Below, one piece after another: positions 8,430 through 16,028 of a stretch of 64,000 nucleotides of DNA. This DNA is from Rhodanobacter denitrificans (GTDB taxonomy: Bacteria > Pseudomonadota > Gammaproteobacteria > Xanthomonadales > Rhodanobacteraceae). The notes beneath the pieces are model-generated. The model worked only from the letters and a program-made list of their open reading frames with translations. It made no database searches and was not told where the DNA came from. The first letter of the stretch is position 1. Every line of letters starts with the position of its first letter. Made by a program: the position numbers and the translations under genes. The DNA lies in contig NC_020541.1 in NCBI RefSeq assembly GCF_000230695.2, positions 3,286,001 to 3,350,000 on the forward strand, in the 5' to 3' direction.

Positions 8430-9781
8430 GATCGCTCCATGATAGCGGCTGGCGGCTCGGTCGGTTCGGATGACGTCGTTACGTACGCGTACCAGTCGAT
8501 GCGGCGGGTCAGGTACATCATCAGCGCAACCATCGCCAGCAGCACCAGCGCGCCGATCAGCAGCGCGTACTGCTCGGCCGCGATCAGCCCGTACAGCATC
8601 GCGTAGATCAGCCCCAGCACACCGCCCAGCAGCAGTCCGGCGCGCCGCGCACGCAACACCGCCATCGCGTAACCGCCCACCAGCACGGCCACCGCAGCGG
8701 CGGCCAGCGCGTAGGCCGGACCGAAACCGATCTGCTCGGACAGCGCCAGCAGCACCACGTAGAACGTGGCCAACGCCGCGCCCACCAGCAGGTATTGCAC
8801 CGGGTGCACGCGCAGCCGCTTGAGCACCTCGAACAGGAAGAACGCCACGAAGGTCATCGCGATGAACAGCAGCCCGTATTTCCCCGCGCGCACGTTGCGC
8901 TGATACACGTCGACCGGCTGGTACAGCTGCACGCCGAAGGTCGACGCCTGCAGCGCCGGCTGCATGTTGTCATCATCGCTCCAGTGCTGACCGTAGCTGC
9001 GGTTGAGGTCGAGCAGATGCCAGTGCGCGCTGAAGCCATGGCCGTCGATGCTGCGCGCCAGCGGCAGTGCCGCGCCGACGAAGCTGGGATCACGCCACGG
9101 CGCGCGTATCGTCACGTCGGTGCTGCGCGCCAGCGGCAGCAGTTGCAGCGCCTCGGTGCCGGCCAGCTTCAGGCCGATCTGCACGTCGATCGGCTGCTCG
9201 CCCAGCGCATCCAGGTCGATCGGCACCACCACGTTCGGCCAGCTGCCGAGCCGGTCGGCCGACGATTCGAAGCGTGCCGGCTGGCCGTTGATGCGCAGCT
9301 CAGTGACCTCCTGCAGGCCGCGCAGGTCGCCGACCGGCAGCCGCAGCTCGGCCTTGCCGCCCTGCCACATCGCATTGCTGGCGCGGCGATACTGGGCGAT
9401 GTCCTGCGCGCGGAATTGCGCACCGAGCTTCACCGTGGCGACGAACACCGGCGCCGCGTAGATGCCGTAGCTGCGCGTCTCCACCGCCATCGCCACGTCC
9501 AGCTTCAGCGCGTCGGCCAGCACGCTCTCGCTGCCCGCCTGCCAGCGCGGCGCCGCCTGCCCATCCGGCGCCACCTGGCGCAGCGTCGGCACCACCAGCA
9601 CCGGGCCACCCAGCACCTGCTGGCCGCCCCAGCCCTGCGCGATCTGCGCGATCGCCCCCTCGCGCAACTGCTGCCGCTCGCCCACCAGCTCGCGCACCTG
9701 CAGCAGCGGGATCGTCATCAGCAACGCCAGCACGCCGATGCCCAGCACCTTGGCGGTCACGCTCTGTGTCCACTTGCCCAT
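8426..9781 (-). CDS. creD: CreD-family inner membrane protein
   Basis: A 451-residue protein, the length of E. coli CreD (450). An N-terminal membrane helix (KVLGIGVLALLMTIPLLQV) is followed by a large periplasmic domain and then a cluster of five or six helices in the last third (about residues 310-440). CreD is part of the CreBC regulon in enterobacteria, but no creBC is seen here. ATG 9781 was chosen because the frame above it has no signal-like sequence. The gene is followed by tsaB with a four-base overlap. Confidence 0.88.
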   Translation of the reverse strand: MGKWTQSVTAKVLGIGVLALLMTIPLLQVRELVGERQQLREGAIAQIAQGWGGQQVLGGPVLVVPTLRQVAPDGQAAPRWQAGSESVLADALKLDVAMAVETRSYGIYAAPVFVATVKLGAQFRAQDIAQYRRASNAMWQGGKAELRLPVGDLRGLQEVTELRINGQPARFESSADRLGSWPNVVVPIDLDALGEQPIDVQIGLKLAGTEALQLLPLARSTDVTIRAPWRDPSFVGAALPLARSIDGHGFSAHWHLLDLNRSYGQHWSDDDNMQPALQASTFGVQLYQPVDVYQRNVRAGKYGLLFIAMTFVAFFLFEVLKRLRVHPVQYLLVGAALATFYVVLLALSEQIGFGPAYALAAAAVAVLVGGYAMAVLRARRAGLLLGGVLGLIYAMLYGLIAAEQYALLIGALVLLAMVALMMYLTRRIDWYAYVTTSSEPTEPPAAIMERS

Positions 9782-9941
9782 GTTCGCAGCCCTCCCTTGA
9801 TCCGGAGTGCCGATCACAGCAGCGCCCGCGGCGCGGCAGCGGGCAGGTGCGGGCGAAACGCGGGCAGCCGGGCGACCATGGCCTGTCTGCACGCCACGCA
9901 TGCCGCCACGCGGGACGGTGGAGGTTCTTGCCCGGCCCGGC

Positions 9942-10646
9942 TTATTGCCCCGCGGCGGGCCGGTTCCAGCGCTGGTCGTCGCGGGCCAGCCAGGCGAGGA
10001 AATCGGCGCGCATCGCCGCGCCAAGTTCGTGCCCGGCCGGATAGCGCTTCGTCAGGTGCTCGACGCCGAGGCGGTCGAGCCAGTCGCTGGCCCGCTGCGC
10101 CCAGCCCACCGGCAGCTTGTCGTCGTGCGTGCCATGCGCGATGTAGCCGCGCAGCGTGGACAGGCGTGGCGCGTCGGCGAGCTGCGCTTCGAGTTCCGGC
10201 AGGATCCGGCCAGCCAGCACGGCGAATGCGGCGACACGTTCGGGCGCGGTCAATGCCACGCTGGCGCTGAGGATGCCGCCCTGGCTGAAACCGGCGACGA
10301 CGGTGTGCGCCGCGTCGATGCCGTGCGCCTGCTGCAGTTGCCCGATGAAGTCGATCAATGTGCGACGGCTGGCGTCGGCCTCACTCGCCACAATCTGCGG
10401 GCCGCTGCTGCTGAAGGCGACGCGGAACCAGCCGAACGCCTGCGGCCCCAGCGCGATCGGGCCGCGCGGCAGCACCACCAGGGTGTCGCCGCCGGCCTCG
10501 GCGCCGAGCGCGGCGAGGTTGCCCTCGTTGCCGCCCACGCCGTGCAGCAGCACCAGCAGCGACGTCGGCCTGGCCGGCAGCGGTTGCAGCGTGCGGAACG
10601 CCAGCGCAAAGGCGGGATCGACCGACAATGGTGACAAGGTCTTCAT
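9942..10646 (-). CDS. Phospholipase/carboxylesterase-type alpha/beta hydrolase
   Basis: A 234-residue serine hydrolase of the carboxylesterase 2/LysoPL family. The oxyanion region LLVLLHGVGGNEGN, the nucleophile elbow GFSQGG (Ser near 120), the acid segment HGTHDDKLP and the final histidine PAGHEL form a complete catalytic set. It is the last gene of a four-gene set. Its start overlaps the stop of the dioxygenase gene by four bases (ATGA). In Bacillus a similar esterase (MhqD) sits in quinone-responsive operons together with dioxygenases. Confidence 0.88.
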   Translation of the reverse strand: MKTLSPLSVDPAFALAFRTLQPLPARPTSLLVLLHGVGGNEGNLAALGAEAGGDTLVVLPRGPIALGPQAFGWFRVAFSSSGPQIVASEADASRRTLIDFIGQLQQAHGIDAAHTVVAGFSQGGILSASVALTAPERVAAFAVLAGRILPELEAQLADAPRLSTLRGYIAHGTHDDKLPVGWAQRASDWLDRLGVEHLTKRYPAGHELGAAMRADFLAWLARDDQRWNRPAAGQ

Positions 10647-11452
10647 GCGGCAGGCTCCTGCGGGGTATGGGCCGCGTCCGGCAGGCCGAACGCGAACGAA
10701 TCCATCGACAGCACGCCGTAGCTCATGCCGCCTTCGACCAGCCGCGCCGTGTCGGTGCCGGCACTGGCGCCCACGGCCACCAGCAGCGGCAGGTAATGTT
10801 CCTCGGTCGGATGCGCGCGTTCGGCATGCGGCGCGCGGCGGCGGTAGTCGACCAGCGCGGCCACATCACGCGCGGCGACCGCAGCGCGAACCCAGTCGAC
10901 GAATTGCTGCGCGTACTGCAGGTCGCGGATGGCCTGGCGGAACTCGTACAGGTTGTGGGTGAGGCTGCCCGAACCGACCACCAGCACGCCGCGCTCGCGC
11001 AGCGGCGCCAGCGCCTGGCCCAGCCGCAACGCGCCGGCCGCATCGATGTGCTGCGGCAGCGAGACCTGGAACACCGGCACGTCGGCCTGCGGAAACAGGT
11101 AGCGCAGCGGCACCCACGCACCGTGGTCGAGGCCGCGGCGTTCGTCGAGCGCGACCTCGAAACCGGCCTGCGCGAGCAGGTTCGCGGCGTCCCGCGCCAG
11201 CGCCGGCGTGCCCGGCACGGGGTACTGCAGTTGATACAGCGGCGGCGGGAAGCCGCCGAAGTCGTGGATCGTCTCCGGTGCGGCGCTGGCGCCGACGCGC
11301 ACGCCGCGGGTCTGCCAGTGCGGCGACACGACCAGCACGGCCGTAATGCCATGCAGCGACTGGCCGATGGCACGCAGGTTCGGGCCGAGCCGGCCCGGTT
11401 CCAGCGCGAACATCGGCGAGCCGTGGGAGATGAAGATCGAGGGAGCGGTCAT
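10643..11452 (-). CDS. DODA-type extradiol ring-cleavage dioxygenase (YgiD-like)
   Basis: A 269-residue member of the 4,5-DOPA dioxygenase extradiol family. The N-terminal SIFISHGSPM carries the first metal-binding histidine. The segments VLVVSPHWQTRG and ERRGLDHGAWVPLRYLFP hold further family histidines, and GSLTHNLYEF closes the site. E. coli YgiD, of about this length, opens the ring of L-DOPA with zinc or iron. The ATG at 11452 was preferred over an upstream in-frame start because the family begins shortly before FISHGSP. Overlaps the esterase start. Confidence 0.9.
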   Translation of the reverse strand: MTAPSIFISHGSPMFALEPGRLGPNLRAIGQSLHGITAVLVVSPHWQTRGVRVGASAAPETIHDFGGFPPPLYQLQYPVPGTPALARDAANLLAQAGFEVALDERRGLDHGAWVPLRYLFPQADVPVFQVSLPQHIDAAGALRLGQALAPLRERGVLVVGSGSLTHNLYEFRQAIRDLQYAQQFVDWVRAAVAARDVAALVDYRRRAPHAERAHPTEEHYLPLLVAVGASAGTDTARLVEGGMSYGVLSMDSFAFGLPDAAHTPQEPAA

Positions 11453-11515
11453 GGCGATTCCTGAAAAGGGCAGCGGGCGCGGCTGCGCCCGCTGCATCGA
11501 ACGGCACGGTGAAAG

Positions 11516-11905
11516 TCAGGCGTTGCGGCGCTTGCTCCGCAGATGATCGAGGCTGAGCGTACCGGCACCCTGGGCGGCGAGCATCAGGAAGCCGCCGGCC
11601 ATCGCCACGTTCTTCCAGAAGTTGATGGCCTGCGCGGCGTCGCCGAGGTGGGCGTGGAACAGGGCGGCACTGGCCAGCGAGAACGCGGCGAGCGCCAGCG
11701 CGATCCAGCGCGTGAACGCCCCGGTGAGGACGGCCAGGCCGCCGCCGAGTTCCAGTGCGATCACCAGCGGCAGCAGGCTGCCCGGCACGCCGGCGGATGC
11801 CATGTACTGCTGGGTGCCAGCGTAAGCGGCGATCTTGCCCCAGCCGGAGATGATGAAGATCAGCGAGAGGCCGACGCGGCCGAACAATGTCAGTGAGGTG
11901 TTCAT
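11516..11905 (-). CDS. DoxX-family membrane protein
   Basis: A 129-residue protein with four hydrophobic helices. It starts NTSLTLFGRVGLSLIFIISGWGKI, the classic DoxX N-terminus, and contains LVIALELGGGLAVLTG in helix two. DoxX/CatD proteins are associated with membrane quinones and often pair with ring-cleaving dioxygenases (Bacillus catDE). It lies between the reductase and dioxygenase genes with gaps of 45 and 63 bases, consistent with one transcript. Confidence 0.9.
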   Translation of the reverse strand: MNTSLTLFGRVGLSLIFIISGWGKIAAYAGTQQYMASAGVPGSLLPLVIALELGGGLAVLTGAFTRWIALALAAFSLASAALFHAHLGDAAQAINFWKNVAMAGGFLMLAAQGAGTLSLDHLRSKRRNA

Positions 11906-11950
11906 GCGGATTCCTTGGAAAGTGGCGATGAGTGGTCGACGCGCGGTGCG

Positions 11951-12583
11951 TCAGGCCTTGTGGATCCAGGTCGGCGCCATCGAGGTGCCCAGGCCGGCGC
12001 CGTAGCCGAGGTAGATGTTCAGCGCGGCCAGCGGTTCGAGATAGCGCGCGTTCTTCAGCGGGCCGGCGTCGATCGCCGCGAAGCCGAGGCTTTCGATCAG
12101 CGCCTTCGCAGTCTGCTTCGCCCGTTCGCTGTCGCCGGCGAAGAACGCGGGGGCCACCTGGCCGTCGGCAAACTGCGGGCCGTCGGCCAGTACCTGCGCG
12201 AACAGCGTGTTCAACGCCTTGACCACCTCGGCTTCGGGCAAGGCCTTGGCGATCTCCTCGGCGGCCGAGGTGTCGTGGCCGAGGGTGAGGCCCATGTAGT
12301 CGGCAGTCAGCGGATTGGTGATGTCGATGACCACCTTGCCCGCCAGCGAACCCAGCGAGCGCAGCGCCGGCACCGCATCGGCGTAACCGGTGGCCACGAT
12401 GACGACATCCGAACCGGCCAGCGCGTCGGCCGGTGCCGCCGCCACCGCGCCGGGGTTGGCGGCGGCCAGCGCCTGCGCCTTGGCCGGGTCGCGTGCGGTG
12501 ATGCGCACGGCGTGGCCGGCGCGGGTGAGTTGCTTGGCAAGGGCCGAGCCCATGTTGCCGGTGCCGATCAGGGTGATGTTCAT
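11951..12583 (-). CDS. NADP-binding reductase, F420-reductase/NpdG-like fold
   Basis: A 210-residue Rossmann protein. The nucleotide loop is ITLIGTGNMGSALAKQL, and ITARDPAKA suggests NADP preference. DVVIVATGYAD and VIDITNPL follow as in coenzyme-F420:NADP oxidoreductase relatives. In bacteria without F420 these proteins usually act as NADPH-dependent reductases of unknown substrate. ATG 12583 was chosen: GGAGA lies about eight bases upstream and the longer frame adds only unrelated residues. It is the first gene of the set divergent from the LysR gene at 12708. Confidence 0.85.
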   Translation of the reverse strand: MNITLIGTGNMGSALAKQLTRAGHAVRITARDPAKAQALAAANPGAVAAAPADALAGSDVVIVATGYADAVPALRSLGSLAGKVVIDITNPLTADYMGLTLGHDTSAAEEIAKALPEAEVVKALNTLFAQVLADGPQFADGQVAPAFFAGDSERAKQTAKALIESLGFAAIDAGPLKNARYLEPLAALNIYLGYGAGLGTSMAPTWIHKA

Positions 12584-12654
12584 GGAGGTCTCCGTGGGGT
12601 GCCCGGGGCATCCGGGCATGGGGAGTACTCTATTGACCTACTGGATGTGGATAA

Positions 12655-12688
12655 ACTGTCGCTTAATTGACTGACTGTCTCGTAATTC
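12655..12688. promoter_or_regulatory. Direct repeat ACTGTCKCKTAATTS, candidate LysR binding sites
   Basis: Two near-identical 15-mers lie in the gap between the reductase gene and the divergent LysR gene: ACTGTCGCTTAATTG (12655-12669) and ACTGTCTCGTAATTC (12674-12688). Their period is 19 bases, nearly two helical turns. A TTGACC at 12633-12638 could be a -35 element on the plus strand. Position and repetition suggest a regulator site; no binding evidence is available. Confidence 0.4.
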
Positions 12689-12707
12689 GATACAAAAGGA
12701 AGGCGCC

Positions 12708-13625
12708 GTGGACAAATTCCAGGAAATGGCCAGCTTCGTCGCCGTGGTCGAGGCCGGCAGCTTCGTCGGCGCCGCGGAGGCGAGCGGCCTGTCCAAGGCG
12801 GCGGTGTCGCGCCACGTCGCCGAGCTCGAACAGCGCCTGGGTGCGCGCCTGCTGCAGCGGACTACGCGGCGGCTGTCGCTGACCGACGACGGCCAGCTGT
12901 TCTTCGCCCGCGCGAAGGAGATGCTGGCCGCGATCGACGAGGCGGAATCGGAAATCAGCTCGCGCAGCGGCGAGCCCAGCGGGCGGCTGCGGATCAATGC
13001 ACCGCTCAGCTTCGGCATCCTGCAGCTGGCTCCGCTGTGGCCGCGCTTCGCGCGGCTGTACCCGAAGGTGTCGCTGGACATCGAACTCAGCGATCGCGTC
13101 GTCGACCTGGTCGAGGAGGGTTACGACCTGGCCGTGCGCATCACCAACCTGCCCAGCTCGCAGCTGGTCAGCCGGCAACTCGCCTCGACGCGCATGATCG
13201 CCTGCGCGTCACCGCCCTACCTGGCCAGGCACGGCACGCCGCAGCACCCGCAGGAGCTGGCGCAGCACGAGGTCATCTCCTACAGCTACTTCGCCGCCGG
13301 GGACGAATGGACCTTCATCGCACCCGACGGCGGTCCCGCCGTGGTGCGCACCCACGCGCGCATCCACGCCAACAACGGCGACACCTGCCGCGCCGCCGCA
13401 CTGGAGCACCAGGGCATCATCCTGCAGCCGGACTTCATCGTCGCCGACGACCTGCGCCGCGGCGACCTGGTCGAACTGATGCCGACCTGGCGCGCGATGA
13501 CGCTCGGCATCCATGCGGTGTATCCCTCGCGCAAGCATCTGCCGATCAAGACACGGCGGCTGGTGGATTTTCTGGTGGAGGCGCTGGCGGAGCCGGGGTG
13601 GACTGTCCGCCGCGCGCCCGGTTGA
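12708..13625 (+). CDS. LysR-family regulator of the adjacent dioxygenase/DoxX set
   Basis: A 305-residue LysR protein of the DsdC/CrgA-like group. The N-terminus is MDKFQEMASFVAVVEAGSFV, with helix-turn-helix SGLSKAAVSRHVAELEQRLG. The effector domain contains GRLRINAPLSFGILQLAPLWP and ends near RRLVDFLVE. The start is GTG at 12708, with GGAAGG about seven bases upstream. Being divergent to the reductase-DoxX-dioxygenase-esterase set, it is the likely regulator. The effector is unknown, though a quinone or catechol would fit. Confidence 0.88.
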   Translation: MDKFQEMASFVAVVEAGSFVGAAEASGLSKAAVSRHVAELEQRLGARLLQRTTRRLSLTDDGQLFFARAKEMLAAIDEAESEISSRSGEPSGRLRINAPLSFGILQLAPLWPRFARLYPKVSLDIELSDRVVDLVEEGYDLAVRITNLPSSQLVSRQLASTRMIACASPPYLARHGTPQHPQELAQHEVISYSYFAAGDEWTFIAPDGGPAVVRTHARIHANNGDTCRAAALEHQGIILQPDFIVADDLRRGDLVELMPTWRAMTLGIHAVYPSRKHLPIKTRRLVDFLVEALAEPGWTVRRAPG

Positions 13626-13651
13626 GCGCGGCGCCCATGGCCCGTCCGGAC

Positions 13652-14413
13652 TCAGACGATGCCCGTGCGCATGTTGATCGGCCAGGTCACCGACCGCCTC
13701 GTTTCCGGGTCGCCCCAGCGGGTGGCCAGATCCATCACGAAACACTCGATCACTTGGCCGTGGCCTTGCTTCACGGCATGCTTCACGGCCGACCAGGTCG
13801 AGACGTAGCCGACGAGCTCGGCGAGCGACCACGCCTTGCGCATCGCCATCGCGGGCGGCGCGAACTCCGCGAAGGGAAAATCGAGGTCCGCGTAGCCACG
13901 GTCGACCCGCCGTCGCTCCGGTGGCCAGAATGGACCGATCTCGTTCCGGTAAAAATGCGCGAAGCGCTCGTCCAGTTCCTCGTCCAGCTTCGGCACGCCG
14001 TAACTGACGAGGGCCAGCACGGCGCCTGCCCGCGCGATGCGCCTGACCTCGGCGTAAAACGCGGGAAGGTCGAACCAGTGCGCGGCCTGCGCGGCCGCCA
14101 CCAGGCTCGTGCTGCGGTCGGACACCGGCAGGTGTTCGGCGGATGCCTGGGCATACCGCACGGGTTCGCTGACGGGCGCATGCGCGATCTGGTCGGCACT
14201 GGGATCGAGGCCGAGCACACTGTCGAAATGCGCGCCCAGCTGCGCCGCCAGTTGGCCGGAGCCGCCGCCGACATCGACGGCGAAACAGGTGTCGGGCGAG
14301 GCCGCCGCCAGGAAGGCGGCCAGGGCGGGTGGGTGTTCCGGGCGGAACCTCGCGTAGTGCTGCCCGCCGGCCTGGAACCAGTTGATGACGTGATCGCCTC
14401 GTTCAACGGACAT
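13652..14413 (-). CDS. Class I SAM-dependent methyltransferase
   Basis: A 253-residue methyltransferase of the UbiE/type-11 kind. Motif I is CFAVDVGGGSGQLAAQL, motif II is VLGLDPSADQI, and HLPVSDRSTSLVAAAQAAHWFD is typical of the type-11 superfamily, which also includes yeast trans-aconitate methyltransferase relatives. The substrate cannot be predicted. It is convergent with the LysR gene, with 26 bases between stops, and has no obvious operon partner. Confidence 0.85.
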   Translation of the reverse strand: MSVERGDHVINWFQAGGQHYARFRPEHPPALAAFLAAASPDTCFAVDVGGGSGQLAAQLGAHFDSVLGLDPSADQIAHAPVSEPVRYAQASAEHLPVSDRSTSLVAAAQAAHWFDLPAFYAEVRRIARAGAVLALVSYGVPKLDEELDERFAHFYRNEIGPFWPPERRRVDRGYADLDFPFAEFAPPAMAMRKAWSLAELVGYVSTWSAVKHAVKQGHGQVIECFVMDLATRWGDPETRRSVTWPINMRTGIV

Positions 14414-14476
14414 GCCTGGTCTTCCGGGTTCGTGCCTGGGTTTCCAGCGAGCATCTGCGATAACAGGGTCGATAGC

Positions 14477-14520
14477 GGAGTCAGGCTGACTTCTCGCCTG
14501 GCTAGAGTGAACTTGACTCC
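14477..14520. repeat. Imperfect inverted repeat GGAGTCA...TGACTCC
   Basis: The 147-base gap between two minus-strand genes contains an imperfect palindrome. Its ends GGAGTCA (14477-14483) and TGACTCC (14514-14520) are exact complements, with partly matching inner arms. It could be a miniature mobile repeat or a terminator-like hairpin for the gene at 14561-15346. No U-tract follows, so a repeat is preferred. Confidence 0.4.
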
Positions 14521-14560
14521 GTTCCTGACCCGGATCTTGCTGCCGTTCCTCGGGTTTGGC

Positions 14561-15346
14561 TCAGGGCATTGCCGCCTTCGTGGCCGCGTTACCCCGCTCC
14601 ATGCCCAGCCTGGAGGCCAGCCATGCGGCCTGCCGCTCGCCTTCCGGCAACGCGCGGATGGCGACCAGGACGCCTTCCAGTTCGGACAAGTGCGCGATGC
14701 GGCGCCACAACCGGAAGTATTCCTTGAACTCGTGGGTCTGCTCGCCGCGCAGGCACAAAGCGGCGAAGTGGTCGTGGAGGCGTCTGCGCTGCCCCGCATC
14801 AAGCGTCGCGTGCTTCAAAGCGCTGGCCAGCCGCGCGTGCAGGTAGCCGGCATACGAACCGATGTAGTGAACCTCGATATAGCGGATGGCCAGTTCCGCA
14901 CAAGCCGCATCACCGGCCCGGACGCCTTCGGCCAGTCGACGCACGGTCCCGCGGTAGTGCAGCCAACCCTTCCGTTCGGGAATCGAGTAAGGGCCTTCGA
15001 TCTCGACCGGCACCGGGATGTCCAGCGCGAAGCCACCACCGAGCCGCGCATGCTCGGCCACGATCTGCTCGGCGCGCCAACCGAGCGGGACGCCATGGTA
15101 GAGATACCGCGGAACGTTGGTGCCATGGTAGGTGGACACGGTGTCGGCTTCCTGTTGCATGACAGGGGCAACAACTAGAACGCAGTCGACGTGCGCCGGC
15201 AAGGTGTCCTGTCGAAAACCGGGGCGGAGGGAGTTGACCGCCGTGCCGGCAATGCATCGTGCCACCTCCTTGTGCGCCTTCAGCCATTGAAGCAAGATCG
15301 ACGAAGGTTCCTCTACAACCCCGTCAGGCGTCGGCGGAGGCTTCAT
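14561..15346 (-). CDS. Conserved-looking protein of unknown function
   Basis: A 261-residue soluble protein I do not recognise. It starts MKPPPTPDGVVEEPSSILLQ and contains CVLVVAPVMQQEADTVSTYH, LGGGFALDIPVPVEIEG, and a helical C-terminal half ending EFKEYFRLWRRIAHLSELEG. The frame is open upstream to 15556, but that part is antisense to a better-supported plus-strand gene. The ATG at 15346 overlaps the divergent ATG at 15345 by two bases. No strong ribosome site is seen, so the start is uncertain. Confidence 0.55.
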   Translation of the reverse strand: MKPPPTPDGVVEEPSSILLQWLKAHKEVARCIAGTAVNSLRPGFRQDTLPAHVDCVLVVAPVMQQEADTVSTYHGTNVPRYLYHGVPLGWRAEQIVAEHARLGGGFALDIPVPVEIEGPYSIPERKGWLHYRGTVRRLAEGVRAGDAACAELAIRYIEVHYIGSYAGYLHARLASALKHATLDAGQRRRLHDHFAALCLRGEQTHEFKEYFRLWRRIAHLSELEGVLVAIRALPEGERQAAWLASRLGMERGNAATKAAMP

Positions 15347-15695
15347 GGCAAAGACGTACCTGTTCTTGAAGCCCAGTGAGCTGCCGCTCTCCGCGAGCGA
15401 TCTGAGCGCAGAGTCGGTTTCGCCTATCGGCGCCGAGGAAGTTGCAACCTGCCTGAAGCAAGCCCTGCCTTCGTTGGCTTGGTCTTCTCCCACCGAGGCA
15501 TCCGGCGAAACGGAGAACGGCTGGGTTGAATTTTCCCAGCCTGGCGAGGGATCCACGCGCTCGCTTGCCCTGCGCTGCTCTCTCCGCTCGGACTACTCGT
15601 CGCTCGTGCAGAGCCTATGCGACCGGTTCGGTTGGGTGGCGTTTGATCAGACCCCCATGATGTTCCAGCCACACCGCATACCGACGGCAGTGTAG
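15345..15695 (+). CDS. Small protein of unknown function
   Basis: A 116-residue acidic protein with no motif I recognise. It begins AKTYLFLKPSELPLSASDL and ends in a part that looks folded, with DYSSLVQSLCDRFGWVAFD. GGCGGAGG ends four bases before the ATG, which supports this start. It is divergent from the gene at 14561-15346, the two start codons sharing bases (CATG). It ends eight bases before the stop of the RcnR-like gene on the other strand. Confidence 0.55.
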   Translation: MAKTYLFLKPSELPLSASDLSAESVSPIGAEEVATCLKQALPSLAWSSPTEASGETENGWVEFSQPGEGSTRSLALRCSLRSDYSSLVQSLCDRFGWVAFDQTPMMFQPHRIPTAV

Positions 15696-15703
15696 AGCAC
15701 CCG

Positions 15704-15973
15704 CTACTTGAGGTAGCTCCTCAGCACGGCGAGCACCGGCAGCAGCTCGTCCTGCTGTTTCGCGTTGCCGTTCCCGGCCACGTGGGCGCGCAGGTGGCCT
15801 TCCATCACCTGCAGGATCAGGCCGTTGACTGCGCCGCGCACGGCGGCGAGCTGCTGCAGCACCGCGCCGCACTCCTCGTCGCCCTCGATGGCACGTTCGA
15901 GCGAGGCCAGCTGGCCGCCGATGCGGCGCACGCGGGCAACCAGTTTCCGGCGGTTTTCCTGCACGTGGGACAT
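15704..15973 (-). CDS. RcnR/FrmR/DmeR-type metal-sensing repressor
   Basis: An 89-residue all-helical repressor of the CsoR-RcnR-FrmR family. It carries the full RcnR nickel/cobalt ligand set: His3, Cys35, His60 and His64 (MSHVQENRR; EECGAVLQQL; MEGHLRAHV). It sits back-to-back with a DmeF-like pump gene and a perfect palindrome lies between them. The expected behaviour is repression in the apo state and release on Co(II) or Ni(II). FrmR-like formaldehyde sensing is less likely because the neighbour is a metal pump. ATG 15973 was chosen because the upstream frame reads through the operator. Confidence 0.9.
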   Translation of the reverse strand: MSHVQENRRKLVARVRRIGGQLASLERAIEGDEECGAVLQQLAAVRGAVNGLILQVMEGHLRAHVAGNGNAKQQDELLPVLAVLRSYLK

Positions 15974-15987
15974 GGCGGCGGCCCGTC

Positions 15988-16016
15988 GGTCGTATACTAC
16001 GGGGTAGTATACGACC
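15988..16016. promoter_or_regulatory. Perfect 13-3-13 palindromic operator of the metal-efflux pair
   Basis: Between the repressor and pump genes the half-site GGTCGTATACTAC is followed by GGG and then by its exact complement, giving 29 bases of perfect dyad. The centre TAC-GGGG-TAG flanked by ATA/TAT is the G-tract type of site bound by RcnR/FrmR-family tetramers. A TATACT inside it could serve as a -10 element, so bound repressor would block polymerase on both sides. Confidence 0.85.
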
Positions 16017-16028
16017 CGAGAACGCACC

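Noticed and set aside
13037..15178. Long plus-strand frame spanning the LysR and methyltransferase genes
   Set aside because: It covers three unrelated loci and has no recognisable domains, while the overlapping frames have clear LysR and methyltransferase motifs.
15347..15556. N-terminal 70 residues of the minus-strand unknown gene
   Set aside because: They are antisense to the better-supported small plus-strand gene and look unlike the rest of the protein.
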